Source of the DNA: Mycobacterium sp. 852014-50255_SCH5639931 | GTDB taxonomy: Bacteria; Actinomycetota; Actinomycetes; Mycobacteriales; Mycobacteriaceae | Direction: 5' to 3' | Length of the DNA stretch: 64,000 bases | Assembly (NCBI RefSeq): GCF_001665605.1 | Contig: NZ_LZSV01000034.1 | Location: 124,001 to 188,000 of the forward strand | Part shown: in pieces, positions 1 through 7,877 of the stretch | Layout of the letters: each line of letters begins with the position of its first letter | Numbering within the stretch: position 1 is the stretch's first letter | The notes under the pieces: generated by a model | What the model was told of the DNA's origin: nothing | Databases searched by the model: none | Seen by the model: only the letters and a program-made list of their open reading frames with translations | Program-made: the position numbers and the translations under genes

Positions 1-803
1 ACCGAGCCGACGGGGCTGACGTGGGCTGCGGGTTCATCACCTGGAGCCTGGCCCGCCAACCCGAGCTGCTCGACGAGGCCCTGGCCCGGCGGCCCGCCGC
101 GATCATGCTGTCCTTCGGTGACCTGCAGCCGTTCGCCGACCGCATCCGCGCCGCCGGTGTTCCCCTCATCGCGCAGGCGCAGACGCTCGACCACGCGCGC
201 CAGGCCCTGGACGCCGGCGCCGACGTGGTGGTGGCGCAGGGCGGGGAGGCCGGCGGCCACGGCATGACCGTCCGGTCCACCTTCACGCTGGTGCCCGACG
301 TCGTCGACCTCGCCGCCGCCCGCGCACCGGACACGCTCGTGCTGGCCGCGGGCGGGGTGACCGACGGGCGCGGCCTGGCCGCCGCGCTGGCGCTCGGCGC
401 GGACGGCGCGCTCGTGGGCACCAGGTTCTGGGCGTCCCCGGAGGCGTTGGTGTCCCCCCGCGCGCACGAGCGGGCGCTCTCGGCCACCGGCGACGACACC
501 GTTCGCACGCGCGCCTACGACCTTGTGCGGCGGCTGGATTGGCCGGCCGGATACAACGCCCGAGCGCTGGGCAACGCCTTTCTCGACAGGTGGCATGGCA
601 ACGAGGACCAGCTGGCGGTGGAGCTGCCCGAAGCCGTGGCCGACTACGAAAAGGCTTTCGTTGCTGAGGATTTCGACACAGCCGCCGTACTCGTCGGTGA
701 GGGCGTGGGACTCATTAACGATGTCCGGCCGGCCGCTGACATCGTGCACGACATGGTCCGCGACGCGGCGCGAATCCTCAATAAGGATTCAGTACAGGGG
801 TGA
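1..803 (+). CDS. Nitronate monooxygenase family protein, 5' end outside the window
   Basis: Partial gene: the reading frame is open from base 3 with no stop, so the true start lies upstream. An in-frame GTG at 21 is only an internal codon. The product is the C-terminal part of an FMN-dependent TIM-barrel enzyme of the nitronate monooxygenase (2-nitropropane dioxygenase) family, which oxidises alkyl nitronates. The segment VVAQGGEAGGHG is the family's flavin-phosphate loop with its His, and LVLAAGGVTDGRGLAAALALG followed by VGTRFWAS is the typical second FMN-binding stretch. The 3' end overlaps the convergent gene at 789 by 15 bases. With the nitroreductase at 4284 it hints at a role in nitro-compound or flavin redox chemistry, but these enzymes are often assigned loosely, so the substrate is unknown. 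Confidence 0.88.
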   Translation, partial: RADGADVGCGFITWSLARQPELLDEALARRPAAIMLSFGDLQPFADRIRAAGVPLIAQAQTLDHARQALDAGADVVVAQGGEAGGHGMTVRSTFTLVPDVVDLAAARAPDTLVLAAGGVTDGRGLAAALALGADGALVGTRFWASPEALVSPRAHERALSATGDDTVRTRAYDLVRRLDWPAGYNARALGNAFLDRWHGNEDQLAVELPEAVADYEKAFVAEDFDTAAVLVGEGVGLINDVRPAADIVHDMVRDAARILNKDSVQG

Positions 804-1502
804 CCAGTCGGATGTGCGCAGCAGGCGGCTTTCCCACTGGTCGCGGTATTTCAGCGCCTCGACCATATAGCTGCCGGGCTTCCGGTGCTCTGGGGCAGTC
901 TCGGTTGTCAGCAGGTGGACGAGCGCTGCATAGTTGTTGAAGTTTTCAATCTTCTGCCACAGCATCGCTTCTCGTCGGCGGTGACTACCGTGGGCGACCT
1001 GAAAGCACGCTTGAATATCGAGGATCCGCATCTCTTTTGGGGCTTTGGACAGCAGCCGGTAATAGATCTCGTCCCACATCCGGATGTAGTCATCGAGCGC
1101 GGCGTCGGGCCAGCCGGTGTCTTCCATGAACAGGCTCAGGGGGTGGGTCGCACCGTCGGTGGGCACCGTCGCCAGGTCGACGGTCTGCAGCGGTGACCAG
1201 GCGACCGGCAACAGCAGCTTGCCCGTCACCTCGTGGCGCAGGTTGTCCATTTCACGCATCCACGGCTGGAGGTCGCCGCGTTGGGCTCGGCGAGCCAGCC
1301 TTTCCCAGGCCGCACCGTCGACGATGCCGGTGATGGTGACCACGTTGTAGGACAGCCCCGAACCGTGGGCGTGATTGGTGTACCAGAGCAGCCGGGCGTC
1401 GTCACCGGCGGCGAGCATCGGCATCCAGCCCTCGCGGTAAGCGGCCTCGAATTCGTCCTGCCGCGCGCCGACCACTTTGTGGGTCTCGTGTAGGAACAGC
1501 AT
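789..1502 (-). CDS. Unknown protein, paralogue of the protein at 2971-3669 (copy B)
   Basis: A 237-residue protein of unknown function, with no signal peptide or membrane segment. It is clearly homologous along its whole length to the 232-residue product at 2971-3669: shared blocks include GWMPMLAAGDDARLLWY near residue 26, the SPLQ block near 102, and a C-terminal RLLRTS-x-WSP-x-Y ending. The short beta-rich opening (MLFLHETHKV) and the W/Y-rich pattern are reminiscent of dimeric alpha-beta-barrel (NIPSNAP/EthD-like) proteins, but this is inference. It is the last gene of a tight minus-strand trio: copy A, AMP-ligase (10 bp gap), copy B (15 bp gap). Co-transcription with an acyl-CoA ligase suggests a role in catabolism of an acid substrate, perhaps as one half of a heteromer with copy A. 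Confidence 0.8.
   Translation of the reverse strand: MLFLHETHKVVGARQDEFEAAYREGWMPMLAAGDDARLLWYTNHAHGSGLSYNVVTITGIVDGAAWERLARRAQRGDLQPWMREMDNLRHEVTGKLLLPVAWSPLQTVDLATVPTDGATHPLSLFMEDTGWPDAALDDYIRMWDEIYYRLLSKAPKEMRILDIQACFQVAHGSHRRREAMLWQKIENFNNYAALVHLLTTETAPEHRKPGSYMVEALKYRDQWESRLLRTSDWSPLY
1383..1432 (+). repeat. 50-bp near-identical repeat, copy 1
   Basis: This stretch matches 3550-3599 at 48 of 50 positions, in the same orientation. It lies inside the copy B gene and encodes the conserved MLAAGDDARLLWY block. The pair brackets the AMP-ligase gene. Confidence 0.9.
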
Positions 1503-1517
1503 CGGAACTCCTTGCCG

Positions 1518-2960
1518 TCAAGCGTCTTCGGCGATCAGCGCGGCGAGCTCGCGGCGGTTCACCTTGCCGGTCGAGCTGTAGGGGATGTGCTCGACGATCG
1601 CCAGCCGCTCGGGCAGCTTGAAGTAGGCGATCAACTCGCGACAGTGTGTTCGCAGCTGTTCGAGAGTCACTGGCGCGCACGCCATCACGGCCGCCCCCAC
1701 TCGCTGGCCGAGCTCCTCGTCGGGGATTCCGGCGACCGCGACGTCGCGCACCGACGGGTGCGAACGAAGCGCTTCCTCCACCTCGATCGGCCCGAACTTC
1801 TCGCCGCCACGGTTGATGGTGTCGCTGAGCCGTCCGCTCGGGAAGAGGTAGCCGTCGGGGTCTTGGCGGGCGAGGTCACCGGTGCGCAGCCAACCTTCGG
1901 TGACGTTCTGGGCGGTGTTCACCCACAACTCGCCGACCGTTCCCGGCTCGACGTCCTCTCCCGTCTCGGGGTCCACCACTCGCACGTCGACACCGGGCAG
2001 CGGCCGGCCGACCGATCCCGCGTGGGCCGGATCGCGGTGATCGGCGGGCAGCAGCGTCGTGTAGGCGCCGAGGGTCTCCGTCTGCCCGAATACGTTGGCG
2101 AACGCCACATGTGGGAGGGCGTCCATCGCCCGGCGCACCAAACTGATGGGTGCGGCAGCGGCGCCGTAGGCGACGGCGACCAGAGACGACAAGTCGGCGG
2201 CGGCGAAGTCGGGATGGTCGAGGATGCGCTGCAGCATCGCGGGAACCAGGAACGTGGTGCTCACCCGATGCTCGGACACCAGGCGCAACCACTCGCCCGC
2301 GTCAAATCGCTGCTGTACCACCGACGTGTTGCCCGAGTACAAACTGCCGAGCGTGCCCAGCGCGCCCCCGACATGGAAGAACGGGACGCACATCATCCCC
2401 ACCGAGGGTCTGGCGTCGGCCCGGAACGGTGCCGCCATCCCCTTGATCCGCTTTGTCAGCTGCCGGCCGCTGATGCCGACGGCCTTCGGGAGTCCCGTCG
2501 TCCCGCTGGTGAACAAGACCAAGGCGTCGCGGCCAGCGTCGTCGCCGGCCGGCGGCGCCAACCCGCCGGGGCCCTCCAGCAGATCGCTCCCCGTGACCAC
2601 CGCCGGCGCACCGGCCTCGCGGAGCCGCTCGGCGTACGGCTCCCCCGCCACGGCCACCTCGGCACAGCCCGCGCTCGTCAAAAGCCTGTGGAGTTCGGAC
2701 GGGGTCAGCGCAGGGTTCATCAGCGCTGCCGCGGCACCGATGCGGGCCGCCCCCAACACCGTCGCGATCGAGAGCACACTTCCGCCGTCGACGACGGCGA
2801 CGCGTTGGCCGGCGGCTACACCGCGTTCGGCCAGGCCGGCGGCGCACCAGTCCACGGTGGTCGCCAGCTCGCCGTAGCCGATCGAATGCCCATCGACGAT
2901 GAGCGCAACGCGGGCGGGATCGCCATTGGCGGCGGCCTCGAGCATCGTTGCGATAGTCAT
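1518..2960 (-). CDS. Class I adenylate-forming enzyme (acyl-CoA synthetase/AMP ligase)
   Basis: A 480-residue ANL-superfamily ligase that should activate a carboxylic acid with ATP to an acyl-adenylate and then transfer it to CoA. The phosphate-binding motif TSGTTGLPKA is at residues 151-160. GQTETLGAY (A5 motif) follows mid-protein, then RTGDLARQDPDGY (A8 with the ribose-binding Asp) and SGRLSDTINRGGEKFGPIEVE (hinge). The catalytic lysine is in STGKVNRREL, K466. It is compact and soluble, shorter than typical FadD proteins, and resembles small aryl- or short-acyl-CoA ligases more than long-chain ones. It is sandwiched between two paralogous genes of unknown function (2971-3669 and 789-1502) in one operon, so its acid substrate is probably specific to this cluster. 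Confidence 0.9.
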   Translation of the reverse strand: MTIATMLEAAANGDPARVALIVDGHSIGYGELATTVDWCAAGLAERGVAAGQRVAVVDGGSVLSIATVLGAARIGAAAALMNPALTPSELHRLLTSAGCAEVAVAGEPYAERLREAGAPAVVTGSDLLEGPGGLAPPAGDDAGRDALVLFTSGTTGLPKAVGISGRQLTKRIKGMAAPFRADARPSVGMMCVPFFHVGGALGTLGSLYSGNTSVVQQRFDAGEWLRLVSEHRVSTTFLVPAMLQRILDHPDFAAADLSSLVAVAYGAAAAPISLVRRAMDALPHVAFANVFGQTETLGAYTTLLPADHRDPAHAGSVGRPLPGVDVRVVDPETGEDVEPGTVGELWVNTAQNVTEGWLRTGDLARQDPDGYLFPSGRLSDTINRGGEKFGPIEVEEALRSHPSVRDVAVAGIPDEELGQRVGAAVMACAPVTLEQLRTHCRELIAYFKLPERLAIVEHIPYSSTGKVNRRELAALIAEDA

Positions 2961-2970
2961 CGTGTGCGGC

Positions 2971-3669
2971 TCAGTAGAAGGGTGACCATGCGGAGGTGCG
3001 CAGCAGCCGGCTGGTCCATTGGTCGCGCAGGTCGAGGGCGTCGTGCATCCAGGTGCCCGGGGCGCGGTATTCGGCTGGAATCCGGGTCTGGAGCAGCCCG
3101 AGCAGCTGGTCGGGCCGCTGAATGCGCTGCATCAGGACGACCTCCCGGTGCAGGTGGCTGCCCAGCGCGGGCTGAAAAGCCGCCTGGATCACCAGCATTG
3201 ACGATGGCCGCTGGAGGTTCTGGGCATACACGTCGCCGCTGCGAGCGATGTATTCCTCGAACTTGTCCGGATAGGGCCACATGGTGTCTTCCATGTAGAG
3301 GGTGAGTTCGTGCTCCCGGCCGTCGACCGGCACCTCCTGCGACGTGATTTCCTGCAGTGGCGACCACTGCAGTGGCGCCAGCAGTTTGGCCTCGACGTCG
3401 TAGCGCAGGTCGTCCAGCTCGCGCATCCACGCCTGCAGATCACCCTGTTGCACCCGGAGCGCAAGGCGCTCCCACGCCGGCCCGTCCCGAACGGCGGTGA
3501 CGGTCACGACGGTGTAGGACGGTCCGCTGCCCTGGGCGTGGTCGGCATACCAGAGCAACCGGGCGTCGTCACCGGCGGCGAGCATGGGCATCCAGCCCTG
3601 CCGGAACGCGGCCTCGAAATCGTCTTCGCAGCGGCCGCGCACCTTGTGCACCTCGTGCATGAACAGCAC
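2971..3669 (-). CDS. Unknown protein, paralogue of the protein at 789-1502 (copy A)
   Basis: A 232-residue soluble protein and first gene of the minus-strand trio. It is homologous end to end with the 237-residue product at 789-1502: the MLFxHExHKV opening, GWMPMLAAGDDARLLWY, WERLA, GDLQ-x-WMRE, SPLQ, and a C-terminal DQW-x-SRLLRTS. The middle (about residues 110-190) is more divergent, which fits duplication followed by specialisation. The N-terminal pattern of about 100 residues resembles a dimeric alpha-beta barrel, but no catalytic residues can be named. The gene is divergent from the AhpD-like gene at 3790, with a 120-bp shared promoter region containing a 10-bp palindrome. Confidence 0.8.
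   Translation of the reverse strand: MLFMHEVHKVRGRCEDDFEAAFRQGWMPMLAAGDDARLLWYADHAQGSGPSYTVVTVTAVRDGPAWERLALRVQQGDLQAWMRELDDLRYDVEAKLLAPLQWSPLQEITSQEVPVDGREHELTLYMEDTMWPYPDKFEEYIARSGDVYAQNLQRPSSMLVIQAAFQPALGSHLHREVVLMQRIQRPDQLLGLLQTRIPAEYRAPGTWMHDALDLRDQWTSRLLRTSAWSPFY
3550..3599 (+). repeat. 50-bp near-identical repeat, copy 2
   Basis: Direct-repeat partner of 1383-1432 (2 mismatches in 50). The conservation at DNA level is higher than protein conservation needs, so recent duplication or gene conversion is plausible. Recombination between the copies would delete the ligase gene. Confidence 0.9.
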
Positions 3670-3686
3670 GTCGAGACGGTAACCCC

Positions 3687-3696
3687 GAACGCGTTC
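3687..3696. promoter_or_regulatory. Perfect 10-bp palindrome GAACGCGTTC between divergent operons
   Basis: The self-complementary GAACGCGTTC lies 18 bp from the copy A start codon and 94 bp from the AhpD-like start, in the shared divergent promoter region. It could be a dimeric repressor half-site pair. It contains AACnnGTT but lacks the outer T and A of the KstR box, so it is not called as one. Confidence 0.35.
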
Positions 3697-3789
3697 CCGG
3701 GTCTACAGGTCTGCGATCGCGCCCTGGACAGCCGAGTTGCGAACTGGTTTGCTCGACTCAGTAATTAACTCACCGGGCAGGAGTCGCCG

Positions 3790-4272
3790 ATGGCCCGTCT
3801 CAACGTGCCGGATGGCCCCGGCGGCGAAGCCGCCATGATCTGGACGCTGCGGCCGCAACTCGGCGACATGGTCGAGCGGATGATCCGCGGCGCATACCAG
3901 CAGAGCGTTCTGCCGGCCGATGAGCGCGAGCTGGCCAGGATGCGCATCGCCCAGATCAACGACTGCGTCGCCTGCTCGGGCTTTCGGGCCCAGTCGGTGC
4001 TGGACGCCGGCGTGGCGCCGGAGCTTTACGACAACGTCGCGGCGTACGCCAGCTACCCGGGTTACACGCCCCGCCAACGGCTTGCCATCGAGTACGCCGA
4101 GCGCTTCGCCACCGACCATGCCTCGCTGGACGACGCCTTCTTCGGGCGGCTGCGCGAGTCGTTCTCCGACCCCGAGATCCTCGATCTCACCCTCTGCGTC
4201 GCGGTATTTCTGGGCCTGGGACGCTCGTTGACCGTGCTGGGCGTCGACCAGTCCTGCGCAATCGATCTCTAG
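3790..4272 (+). CDS. Carboxymuconolactone decarboxylase/AhpD-like protein
   Basis: A 160-residue AhpD-superfamily (CMD domain) protein. The core ERELARMRIAQINDCVACSGF carries the CxxC pair, but the His four residues after the second Cys in true AhpD (CxxCxxxH) is missing; an Arg is there. Alkylhydroperoxidase activity of the AhpD type is therefore doubtful, and a thiol-redox or decarboxylase-like role is open. A good ribosome site (CAGGAG) precedes the ATG. It starts a plus-strand operon with the nitroreductase 11 bp downstream. A second member of the same subfamily is at 39080-39574; both end in a GR-x-L-x-x-L stretch. Confidence 0.85.
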   Translation: MARLNVPDGPGGEAAMIWTLRPQLGDMVERMIRGAYQQSVLPADERELARMRIAQINDCVACSGFRAQSVLDAGVAPELYDNVAAYASYPGYTPRQRLAIEYAERFATDHASLDDAFFGRLRESFSDPEILDLTLCVAVFLGLGRSLTVLGVDQSCAIDL

Positions 4273-4283
4273 TAAGGAACCGA

Positions 4284-4913
4284 ATGGACCTGGCGACCGT
4301 CGACGAATTACTGACGACGACGCGGTCGGTGCGAAAGCGCCTCGACTTGGACCGGCCGGTCGGCCGCGAGGTGATCCTCGAGTGCATTCGGCTGGCGATG
4401 CAGGCGCCCACGGCGAGCAACGCGCAGGACTGGCGCTGGCTGGTGATCACCGACGCCGACAAGCGCGCCGCTATCGGCGAGATCTATCGCAGCATCGGCG
4501 CCGAATACCTTGCTTACGCGACCAAGCAGGCGTCCGATCCGCAGACCCAGCGCGTGTACGCCGGCGCGCTGGCCCTGACCGACACGCTGGGTAAGGTCCC
4601 CGTGCACGTGATCCCGTGCCTGGCGAACCGCATCGACAATTCGACTCTGCTGACCGCCGCGTCGGCCTGGGCGTCGATCATCCCGGCCGGCTGGAGTTTC
4701 CTGCTCGCCCTGCGGTCGCGGGGGCTGGGATCGGTGTGGACGACGATGCATCTGGCCAAGGAACGGGAAGTGGCCCAATTGCTCGGTATCCCGGACACGG
4801 TGACGCAGGCCGCGCTGTTCCCGGTGGCCTACACGATCGGCACCGACTTCCGGCCGGCCACGCGCCCGCCCGCGGAAACCGTGACGTTCTGGGATAGCTG
4901 GGGAGACGGCTGA
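4284..4913 (+). CDS. Nitroreductase family protein (FMN-dependent)
   Basis: A 209-residue protein of the nitroreductase fold, which uses FMN and NAD(P)H to reduce nitro groups, quinones or enones. TTTRSVRKR near residue 10 is the N-terminal flavin-phosphate binding signature (the family's RRSxRxF-like motif). PTASNAQDWRWLVITD at about 39-54 is the conserved flavin-contacting block, and GLGSVWTTMHL near 150 is the third. Its stop codon overlaps the next start as TGATG, so translation of the SRPBCC protein is probably coupled. An AAGGA ribosome site precedes the ATG. Confidence 0.88.
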   Translation: MDLATVDELLTTTRSVRKRLDLDRPVGREVILECIRLAMQAPTASNAQDWRWLVITDADKRAAIGEIYRSIGAEYLAYATKQASDPQTQRVYAGALALTDTLGKVPVHVIPCLANRIDNSTLLTAASAWASIIPAGWSFLLALRSRGLGSVWTTMHLAKEREVAQLLGIPDTVTQAALFPVAYTIGTDFRPATRPPAETVTFWDSWGDG

Positions 4914-5407
4914 TGCAGTCCTACACCGTGCGATTCCACGTCGATGCACCGCCGGCGAAGGTGTGGCGGGTGCTGCATCCGCCCGCACCGCCCAACGCGC
5001 CGCGGCCCCGAGTCCTCAAATGGCCCACCGGCAGCATGGAGATCCTCAACGAGGGCAACGAGGCCGGCGAGGGCCTGGTCCGCACCTGCGTCTACCCGGT
5101 GCCCAAGTACCTGCTGTCTGGAGGCCGGGCGCGGTCGTGGGAGACCGTCACCGAGGCCGAAACCAACAAGCTGTCACGCTACGTGGCCGTCGGCGCGCCG
5201 CTGTGGTCGCGGGCCGAGGGTTATCACCGGCTTGAGGAGCAGCCCGACGGCACCACGGTGCTGACCTTCCACGAGACCTATCACGCCTACAACCCGCTGC
5301 TGCGGTTCTTCCTCGAACGCCCGGTGCACGCGAAGATTTCTCGAGACAACCTCGATACGTACGAGCACGCGCTCGGCTACGCCGGCCGCGTGCGGCGGCT
5401 CCCCTGA
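4913..5407 (+). CDS. SRPBCC (START-like) family protein
   Basis: A 164-residue protein with the Bet v1/START-like pattern: MQSYTVRFHVDAPPAKVWRVL opens with the beta strand and helix typical of the fold, and the C-terminal ISRDNLDTYEHALGYAG forms the long closing helix. Such proteins bind hydrophobic ligands or act as cyclases or aromatases. It is translationally coupled to the nitroreductase (TGATG). The ligand is unknown; the operon suggests the substrate of the nitroreductase/AMP-ligase cluster. Confidence 0.8.
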   Translation: MQSYTVRFHVDAPPAKVWRVLHPPAPPNAPRPRVLKWPTGSMEILNEGNEAGEGLVRTCVYPVPKYLLSGGRARSWETVTEAETNKLSRYVAVGAPLWSRAEGYHRLEEQPDGTTVLTFHETYHAYNPLLRFFLERPVHAKISRDNLDTYEHALGYAGRVRRLP

Positions 5408-5511
5408 GGGTTCGTTGGGCGCCGTGACCATGGGTTACGTATCCGGGGGTGCCGGCCGGCGGATGCCGCTTTGCGTGAATTTGGCTGTTCAGCCCGGTAC
5501 GCTGACGTGCT

Positions 5512-6111
5512 ATGGGGTTTGAGGCTGGCGTATTTACGGCCGGACGGTTGGCCGTCGCGGGGTTGATGATTGCGGGCTGGGCAGTGTCGGTGGGCGTCGC
5601 GGGTGCCGACCCGGACCCGACGGGACCCGCACCCGGACCGCCACCGTCGTCGGCCTCACCGGCACCCTCTCCCGCGGCCTCGTCGGCGCCCTCACCGGCC
5701 GCCTCTCCCTCGCCGTCTGCTGGGGCCTCACCGGCCGCCTCGCCGGCACCGGAACCGAAGACGAGCATCGACAAGGACGGCATCTACAACGTCGGGTCCG
5801 ACATCGTGCCGGGCATCTACAGCTCCGGGGGGCCCCTCGACAACGGCACCTGCTACTGGAAGCGGATGAGCAATCCGGACGGCAACATCATCGACAATTC
5901 GATGAGCAAGAAGCCTCAGGTGGTGCAGATCGACCCGACCGACAAGGCGTTCAAGACGTCGGGTTGTCAGCCGTGGCAGCTGACCCCGGACGCCGCCCTG
6001 CCGCCGACTACACCGCCGGCGGGAGTGCAGAGCACGCTCGGCCTCCTCAACGGCCTGCTCGGCGGCGGCCAGGGCGGGCAACAGCCGCCCTCGCCCGCGC
6101 CCCACAACTGA
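5512..6111 (+). CDS. Secreted Pro/Ser/Ala-rich protein (Rv1906c-like)
   Basis: A 199-residue exported protein. The N-terminal hydrophobic stretch LAVAGLMIAGWAVSVGVAGA ends in a signal-peptidase-type AGA site near residue 33. A low-complexity Pro/Ser/Ala linker (about 34-80) follows, then a compact domain (about 82-165) with DGIYNVGSDIVPGIYSSGG and two cysteines (CYWK and SGCQPW) that could form a disulfide. The tail is Gly/Pro rich. No lipobox is present. No ribosome site precedes the ATG, but a TANNNT-type -10 (TACGCT, 5498-5503) sits 8 bp upstream, so a leaderless transcript is possible. It matches the recalled position of Rv1906c next to the D-amino-acid oxidase gene. Confidence 0.8.
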   Translation: MGFEAGVFTAGRLAVAGLMIAGWAVSVGVAGADPDPTGPAPGPPPSSASPAPSPAASSAPSPAASPSPSAGASPAASPAPEPKTSIDKDGIYNVGSDIVPGIYSSGGPLDNGTCYWKRMSNPDGNIIDNSMSKKPQVVQIDPTDKAFKTSGCQPWQLTPDAALPPTTPPAGVQSTLGLLNGLLGGGQGGQQPPSPAPHN

Positions 6112-6126
6112 CGGTCCTCACGGGCC

Positions 6127-7098
6127 GTGGCCAGTGCGCAACAAGCTGTCGTCGTCGGTGCCGGTGTCAGCGGTCTGACGTCGGCCGTGTGCCTGGCCGA
6201 GGCCGGCTGGTCGGTGCGAGTCTGGACAGCCGCCACGCCACAGCACACGACCTCGAAGGTGGCGGGCGCGGTATGGCTGCCGCCACGGCCGGCGGAGCGC
6301 GCAAGCGACACGCTGGATTGGACCGAGCACTCCCTGCGGGTCTTCCGCGAACTCGCGGACGACGCCGACTCGGGCGTTCAACTGTCGCCCGCGATGGCGG
6401 TCGGTGAACTGACTGCGGCCGAGGCGATGTCGTCCGCCGCGGCGTTGATCCCCGACCTGCGCCCCGCCGACTCCGCCGACCTTCCGGGCGGCTTTGGCAA
6501 CGGCTTTCGCGCCACGTTGCCGATGATCGACATGCCGCACTATCTCGACTACCTCACCCGGCGGCTCGCCGCGGCCGGCTGCGCAATCGAGGAGCAACCG
6601 GTGCGGTCACTGGCCGAGGTCGCCGATGCCGCGCCGATCGTAGTCAACTGCGCCGGTCTGGCCGCCGGATCCCTGACCGGCGACGACACGCTGCGCCCGC
6701 TGTTCGGCCAACACGTCGTACTCACCAATCCCGGTCTGCGGCAACTGTTTCTGGAAATCAACGGCGGGCCGGAATGGACCTGCTACTTCCCCCACCCACA
6801 GCGCGTCGTGTGCGGCGGCATCAGCATCCCCGGCCGCAGGGACACCACCCCGGACCCCGACGTGACCGAACGAATCCTGCACCGCTGCCGACAGATCGAG
6901 CCACGGCTCGCCGAAGCCGAGGTGATGGAGATCATCACCGGGCTGCGTCCCGACCGCCCCTCGGTGCGGGTGCAGGCCGAGGCGCTGGGACGTGCCCGGT
7001 GCATCCACAACTACGGCCACGGCGGCAACGGCGTGACCTTGTCGTGGGGTTGCGCGCGCGACGTGGTCCGCCTCGCCGGTCAGCGGGAGGCGCTGTGA
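6127..7098 (+). CDS. aao: D-amino-acid oxidase
   Basis: A 323-residue FAD enzyme that oxidatively deaminates D-amino acids to 2-oxo acids, ammonia and hydrogen peroxide. The N-terminal Rossmann motif VVGAGVSGLTSAV (about 8-20) binds FAD. The C-terminal HNYGHGGNGVTLSWGCA block is the classic DAO signature. EIITGLRPDRPSVRV contains the substrate-carboxylate arginine. The start is GTG at 6127, 15 bp after the secreted-protein stop. The stop codon overlaps the GTG of the enoyl-CoA hydratase gene (GTGA), giving translational coupling. It corresponds to the recalled Rv1905c. Confidence 0.92.
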   Translation: MASAQQAVVVGAGVSGLTSAVCLAEAGWSVRVWTAATPQHTTSKVAGAVWLPPRPAERASDTLDWTEHSLRVFRELADDADSGVQLSPAMAVGELTAAEAMSSAAALIPDLRPADSADLPGGFGNGFRATLPMIDMPHYLDYLTRRLAAAGCAIEEQPVRSLAEVADAAPIVVNCAGLAAGSLTGDDTLRPLFGQHVVLTNPGLRQLFLEINGGPEWTCYFPHPQRVVCGGISIPGRRDTTPDPDVTERILHRCRQIEPRLAEAEVMEIITGLRPDRPSVRVQAEALGRARCIHNYGHGGNGVTLSWGCARDVVRLAGQREAL

Positions 7099-7877
7099 GC
7101 ATCGACTACAGGTTGGACGCCCACATCGTCACCATCACGATCAACCGTCCCGAAACCCGCAACTCGCTGGACATGGAACACTTCCGCGACCTGGCCCACG
7201 CGTGGGCGGCGTTCCGCGACGACGCCAGCGCCTGGGTGGCGGTGATCACCGGTGTGGCGCAAGACTTTTGCACCGGCGCCGACCTCAAGAAGTTCATCCC
7301 TGAACTCACCGGCGACCTGCCGCAGCCCGAAGGGTGGAACAAGGACGACGCCATCCACGCCGTCCTGCACCGCTTCCCCGTCTACAAGCCGATCATCGCC
7401 GCGGTCAACGGCACTTGCGTCGCGGGCGGCTTTGAAATGTTGAGCTCCACCGACATCCGGGTCGCCGTGCCCGCCGCGCGATTCGCGGTGATGGAACCCA
7501 AGCGGGGCCTTTTCGCCGGTGGCGGCAGCACCGTGCGGTTGCCGCGTCAGATGCCCTATCCGCTGGCGATGGAGTTGCTGCTGACCGCCGACATGGTGGA
7601 CGCGCAGCGCGCGCTGGCGATGGGGCTGATCAACCGCGTCGTCCCGCCGGAACGGCTGATGGATACCGCGTACGACTACGCCGAGCGCATCGCGGCGAAC
7701 GCGCCGCTCGCGGTGTTCGCGACCAAGCAGTCGGCCGTCGAGGGCCTGGCACTCGACCTCGCGTCGGCGTACGACAACGAAACCCGGCACAGCGACCGCA
7801 TTTTCGAGACCCAGGACGCCAAGGAGGGGCCGCGGGCCTTTGCCGAGAAGCGTCCGCCGCGGTGGCAGGGCCGCTAG
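7095..7877 (+). CDS. Enoyl-CoA hydratase/isomerase family protein
   Basis: A 260-residue crotonase-fold protein. ETRNSLD and DFCTGADLKKF near residues 20 and 58 form the CoA-binding and first oxyanion-hole region, and VNGTCVAGGFEMLSSTDIRV near 105 gives the second oxyanion hole. The usual second catalytic Glu of hydratases lies in the EPKRGLFAGGGS region, where only the upstream Glu is seen, so hydratase versus isomerase activity cannot be told. The GTG start overlaps the aao stop by 4 bp. The 3' end overlaps the convergent membrane-protein gene by 4 bp. It is apparently an insertion relative to my recollection of the Mtb order. Confidence 0.88.
   Translation: MSIDYRLDAHIVTITINRPETRNSLDMEHFRDLAHAWAAFRDDASAWVAVITGVAQDFCTGADLKKFIPELTGDLPQPEGWNKDDAIHAVLHRFPVYKPIIAAVNGTCVAGGFEMLSSTDIRVAVPAARFAVMEPKRGLFAGGGSTVRLPRQMPYPLAMELLLTADMVDAQRALAMGLINRVVPPERLMDTAYDYAERIAANAPLAVFATKQSAVEGLALDLASAYDNETRHSDRIFETQDAKEGPRAFAEKRPPRWQGR

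Noticed and set aside
3687..3696. KstR box in the 3.7-kb divergent promoter
   Set aside because: The outer T and A of TnnAACnnGTTnnA are absent, and no sterol gene is adjacent.
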